A stretch of DNA of 64,000 nt, from assembly GCA_012845835.1 (NCBI GenBank), contig JABAKD010000009.1:4465324-4529323 (forward strand), in the 5' to 3' direction. Below the pieces are notes generated by a model. The model did no database searches, was not told where the DNA came from, and saw only the letters and a program-made list of their open reading frames with translations. This DNA is from Undaria pinnatifida. Lineage: Eukaryota > Sar > Phaeophyceae > Laminariales > Alariaceae. Made by a program: the position numbers and the translations under genes. Below are positions 60,058-64,000 of the stretch, piece by piece (positions within the stretch are counted from its first letter, which is position 1; each line of letters begins with the position of its first letter).

Positions 60058-61054
60058 ATGGCCGAGGAGGCCGAGCTGCTTCGGCAGCAGCTGGAGGAAG
60101 TGTCGATTAATTTGGCTCAGCGAGACGCGACGTTGGCTGAGAGAGACGCGACGGTGGCTGAGCGAGACGCGGCGTTGTCAGCGGAGAGAGCGTTGAGGAT
60201 GTCCGCCGAGGCAGCGGTTCAGTCGGGTACCGCTGGGGGGAGCGGGCAGCCCATGCAGCAGGCAAGTGCTGGGCAGCCTGTGCCGGAGCCAGATTACCGT
60301 CACCACCAGACCCCCCCGGCGCTCATCTTGTCGTCGCAAAACAGCATGCGGGTGCCTAAGTTTGATGGACGGAGTCAGCTGCACCTGTGGTCACACAGGT
60401 TCCAAGCTTTCTTGACGGCGCGGGGTCTGATCGGGGCGCTTGAGCCCACAAGGGACCCTATTCGGATAGCCGGGGGCTTAGGAGGGATGGAGGAGCGCAA
60501 CCGATCCATCTATCTTCATGGGCAGCAGAGAGTCGAGAAGTGCGAGAAGGCATGGGAATTTCTCATGGAAGCCATGCAAGGACAGCATGTGGAGGAACGG
60601 ATGCATGCCGCTGGGTCGGTGGAGGGAGCATGGAAGGCTGTGATGGCCTGGTATCAGCCGCAGGGTGATGACGAACGAGATCACCTCGAGAAAGACTTCG
60701 AGAACATAGAGATGCAGGGGGATGAGGACCCCAAGCTGTTCTTTGCCCGTGCTGAGGGGAAGTTCAATGTGCTGTCCACATTGGGTATCCGCAAGTCGGA
60801 TCGCGACGTGGTTCACATACTAACACGTCGTCTCCCGTCCGAGTTTTACGACGTGGAGCAGCGCACTAGCTTGCTTCGACCCGGCCTTACGAGATCGGAG
60901 ATGGAGGGAATCGTCCGCACCTCCCACGCTAACCGCAAGACGAAGGAGTTGGAGGAGCGGAAGTTAGCGGCGGTCGTGTCAATGGCTGCTGCGCCGTTGG
61001 CGGATCCCCACGCCCTCGCCGTCGGTGGGGGTTTTCAGGGCAGATTAGGCGCCG

Positions 61055-61088
<34 letters not shown>

Positions 61089-63429
61089 GTCGTATGGACA
61101 GCAACAGCAGCAGCAGCAGCGGCCGCATGGGCAGCAACAGCAGCAGCAACAGCGGCCGTATGGGGAGCAACAGCAGCAGCAGCAGCAGCGGCCGTATGGG
61201 CAGCAACAGCAGCAGCAGCGGCCATATGGGCAGCAACAGCAGCAGCAACAGCGGCCGTATGGGCAGCAACAGCAGCAGCAGCAGCGGCCGTATGGGCAGC
61301 AACAGCAGCAGCAGCAGCGGCCGTACGGGCAGCAACAGCAGCAGCAGCAGCAGCGGCCGTTTGGGCAGCAACAGCAGCAGCAGCAGCGGCCGTTTGGGCA
61401 GCAACAGCAGCAGCAGCAGCAGCCGTATGGGCAGCAACAGCAGCGGCAGCAGCGGCCGTTTGGGCAGCAACAGCAGCTGCAGCAGCGGCCGTATGGGCAG
61501 CAGCAGCAGTTGGGGGGAGGGCAACAGCAGCAGTGTGGGGGTGCAGACCACAGTTACCAGCACCAGCAGCAACAGCAGCAGCACCCACCCCAGCCGCAGC
61601 AGCAGCCCCAGCACCAGCTGAGGCCGGGGGGCAATGGCGGGGCAGGTAACACCGGAAGTGGGTGGTACCAGCCGGAGTCTCCTCCGCCTCCAGGAGCGTC
61701 CATGGGGGAAGTGTACAAGTGCGGTCGGTGTGGTGCCCTCGGGCACAAGTCCGACATTTGTCGAGCGCCGAACGCTTTTTCGGGGGTCTGCAGCACTTGT
61801 GGAGCTTACGGTCACATGGCCAGGCAACGCCGCACTGCTCCGCCCACCCGCATGCATGCAAACATTGTCGCGGCCCCTCCGCACGGCCCTCCGCCCCCCC
61901 AGGAGCACTACAGCAGCACACCACCACCACCACCACCGGGAGCTTGGCCTCAGCACCAAACTGGCTTCGTAATTCACGGCGACGCATTGGACGGGGGCGG
62001 TATGGGCGGAGGTGTACAGCAATGGGACGGGGGCGGTGTGGGCGGAGGCGCACAACAATGGGACGGGGGCGGTGTGGGCGGAGGCGCACAACAATGGGAC
62101 GGGGGCGGTGTGGGCGGAGGCGCACAACAACGGGACGGGGGCGGTGTGGGCGGAGGCGCACAACAATGGGACGGGGGCGGTGTGGGCGGAGGCGCACAAC
62201 AATGGGACGGGGGCGGTGTGGGCCGAGGCGCACAACAATGGGACGGGGGCGGTGTGGGCGGAGGCGAACCACACTGGGACGGGGGCGGTGTGGGCGACGA
62301 TGGTCAACCAAAGCCGAGAAGTGGAGGAGCCGGGGGAGCCTACGAGGGCGGGCGGCTTTCCTCGACTATCGACAGCCAGGCGCCGGCCAGCAGTGAACAG
62401 CAGGTCGAGTGGCCCACCCTCTTCGTCGCGCACTTAACGTCTTTAGGCAAGTGGCATGCTCTTTCTGTTGGGGGTGGTCTCGTGAGGCCTACAAGGCCTG
62501 GGAGTAAGATTCTGATTGGAGATAGTGCTGCTTCCATCCATTGTACTGGTGATTCTGCTCTCTTTTACAACAAGAGACCCCCTGCCCCGGACGAGAAGTA
62601 TTTGATCATTGGTGACGGAAAGAAGATGGAGGTGCAGTTTTTTGGTTGCGCTGATGTAGTGATGCATTGTGCTGAAGACGTAGCAGTGACCTTGAGGAAT
62701 GTGGCGTTTGTGCCTGGCGTACCTTTCGACCTCTGCTCATTCAACGTGATCCAAGAGGAGCACGTCATTACCCTTGACCACGAAGGGGCGCACATGCTCG
62801 ATGGACGCGTGTTTTTCCGCAAGGAGAAGTTCGGCAACTACGTTGAGGCCACTCGAGTAGCGAGACACGAGAAACCCCCTGCACTTGCTGCTGCAGTGTT
62901 AAGGCCTGGTAGGCAGAGATGGATAGACATCAACGACTTGCACTGTTCCCTTGGCCACGCCCACGATACCGTTTTACGTGAGACTGCTCGTCAAATGGGA
63001 ATCAACGTGACGGGACGTTTGGGGTATTGCGACGGGTGCGCGGGGGGGAAGGGGATCCGCAAAGCCGTCGCAAAGTCCACGTCGTGCCGTGCTGAGAAGC
63101 GGATGCAGCGCCTGTGCGCCGACCTCGCAGGACCTATGCCGACGTCAACAGGCGGCGCTCGGTACTGTTTGATGATCGTCGACGACGCCACGAACATGGG
63201 CTGGCCGGTATTTCTGCCGGACAAGAGCGCGGCCACCGTCACCCTCGGTTTCCGCACTTTCCTGGCGGCCGTAAATGCCTACGGGCAGCCGGAATGCCTT
63301 CGCACTGACAACGCCTCCGAATTCACTAACGCCAAATTCCAAAGGCTGGTGGTCGACAACAACATCCGCCGCGAGTTCACGTCCGTCGACGTATGCCGAC
63401 GTCAACAGGCGGCGCTCGGTACTGTTTGA
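60058..63429 (+). CDS. copia Gag-Pol, N-terminal 1,123 codons (interrupted in integrase)
   Basis: Polyprotein of a Ty1/copia retrotransposon (virus-like particle formation, cleavage, cDNA integration). Start ATG at 60,058. Residues about 5-50 form a coiled coil of QRDATLAERDAT-type repeats. About 95-330 is the Gag capsid-like part (MRVPKFDGRSQLHLWSHRFQ). 334-520 is glutamine-rich. Knuckle 1 (CGRCGALGHKSDIC) starts at 555; a second knuckle has Arg for the last Cys. About 645-747 is a 12-residue repeat array. The protease motif IGDSAAS is near 822 (Asp at 822). The integrase zinc region (HCSLGHAH...CDGC) and first core Asp (DLAGP, 1,022) follow, then LRTDNASEF (Asp 1,084). The frame ends at a TGA caused by a 257-bp tandem duplication. 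Apart from that and knuckle 2 it looks recent. Confidence 0.9.
61057..61640 (+). repeat. CAG/CAA repeat coding the Gag glutamine-rich region
   Basis: Array of CAGCAACAGCAGCAGCAGCGGCCGTATGGG-like units of about 33-36 bp, coding QQQQQQQRPYG-type repeats with RPFG, RPHG and EQQ variants. The antisense ORFs of 460 and 462 codons over this region come from the bias. Confidence 0.85.
61990..62300 (+). repeat. 36-bp tandem repeat coding WDGGGVGGGAQQ
   Basis: About eight tandem 36-bp units in frame with the polyprotein, between the zinc knuckles and the protease. The last units vary (GRGAQQ, GGGEPH). Near identity between units suggests recent expansion. Confidence 0.85.
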
Positions 63430-63648
63430 TGATCGTCGACGACGCCACGAACATGGGCTGGCCGGTATTTCTGCCGGACAAGAGCGCGGCCACCGTCACC
63501 CTCGGTTTCCGCACTTTCCTGGCGGCCGTAAATGCCTACGGGCAGCTGGAATGCCTTCGCACTGACAACGCCTCCGAATTCACTAACGCCGAATTCCAAA
63601 GGCTGATGGTCGACAACAACATCCGCCGCGAGTTCACGTCCGTCGACG
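63135..63648 (+). repeat. 257-bp direct tandem duplication in integrase
   Basis: Unit 1 is 63,135-63,391 and unit 2 is 63,392-63,648. They differ at three positions that I can see (GGGCAGCCGG/GGGCAGCTGG, GCCAAATTCC/GCCGAATTCC, GGCTGGTGG/GGCTGATGG). Because 257 is not a multiple of three, the second unit is out of frame and the polyprotein stops at 63,427-63,429. Confidence 0.95.
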
Positions 63649-64000
63649 GCCTGAAGCGCAACGGGCGGGTGGAGCGGAAGCTAGCTCTTGTTGCCGAGGG
63701 GGGTCACGCTGCGTTCTTGGAGTTCCAGACCATGTTCGATGGTGTGGAGTTTCCGGCCAAGGCGCTCAACTATGAACGCACGTGGCCGGAAGCATGGACG
63801 TGGATGTGCGACGCGCTCAACCTCATGGCGCGGGTGGATGAAAAGCCCGGCATGATGTGCTCGTTCGAGAAGTTTCACGGGAGGCCTTACAGGGGCCCCG
63901 TACTTCCATACATGATGCCGGGACGCCACAAGGTCAAGCGGGCGGCTAAGTCAGAGCCGAAGGGGGAACCCTGCTTCTACCTGAACTCCGGCAACGACCA
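63430..64000 (+). CDS. copia Pol continuation after the duplication, partial at window edge
   Basis: In the third frame the integrase core resumes inside the second repeat unit and stays open to the last base. It passes the catalytic Glu (RNGRVERKLALVAEGG, Glu codon at 63,672) and the C-terminal part of the integrase (YERTWPEAWTWMCDALNLMA, then FHGRPYRGPVLPYMMPGRHK). RT and RNase H must lie beyond the edge. One unit of the duplication fewer would put both parts in one frame. As it stands the element cannot make full Pol by simple translation. Confidence 0.85.

Noticed and set aside
60929-62433. Two antisense ORFs of about 460 codons
   Set aside because: They mirror the CAG/CAA and 36-bp repeats of the copia Gag. 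Their Ala-, Leu- and Pro-rich products reflect repeat bias, not genes.

Overview
The window is nuclear DNA from a eukaryote, most probably a stramenopile alga and perhaps a brown alga. The main reason is a minus-strand gene split into at least five exons. It joins a right-handed beta-helix (GGA-repeat) region, a cysteine-rich 'GYxGPYCAVCAEG' segment and a seven-helix membrane domain, an architecture I associate with large Pmp-like/TRP-like proteins of stramenopiles. The copia and LINE relics also look like stramenopile families. There are no rRNA genes, convincing tRNAs, operons or bacterial signals. The species call is inference.

Layout. At 1-2,240 two copies of the same dead LINE reverse transcriptase lie head to head. 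From 2,240 to 10,670 I find no gene, only short tandem repeats and a diverged repeat zone. The host gene runs leftward from about 50,291 to 10,671: exon A 50,007-50,291, exon B 40,165-40,352, exon C 16,648-16,939, exon D 15,453-15,754 and exon E 10,671-11,759. All four junctions are GT-AG with compatible phases, which is the best evidence that these pieces are one gene. Its introns are 9.65, 23.2, 0.89 and 3.69 kb. They are filled with G-tract arrays, a protease-bearing retroelement relic, a dead copia element with both LTRs (25,774-31,637), a second copia relic (about 34,590-36,830) and a satellite (40,740-42,350).

From 42 to 60 kb there is repeat on repeat: five blocks of one G-tract repeat family, a 1.3-kb segment present twice, and two arrays of a diverged short repeat. 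The last 4 kb (60,058-64,000) is the youngest element. It is a copia gag-pol with a long glutamine-rich Gag, an array of 12-residue repeats, and a 257-bp tandem duplication that breaks the integrase frame. It runs off the right edge.

The most notable observation is a family of about 270-bp non-autonomous DNA transposons (called FamA here). Six copies have inverted ends close to GACCMAGGCTACGGTAGG, and each is flanked by a different perfect 4-bp target duplication (ACAA, TGAA, GCAT, GCGT, GCAG, CATA). For three of them the window also supplies the interrupted sequence or a related uninterrupted copy. A second, older family (FamB; ends GATTCTACGATAGCCC, target ACT) has four copies. No transposase that could move either family is visible here.
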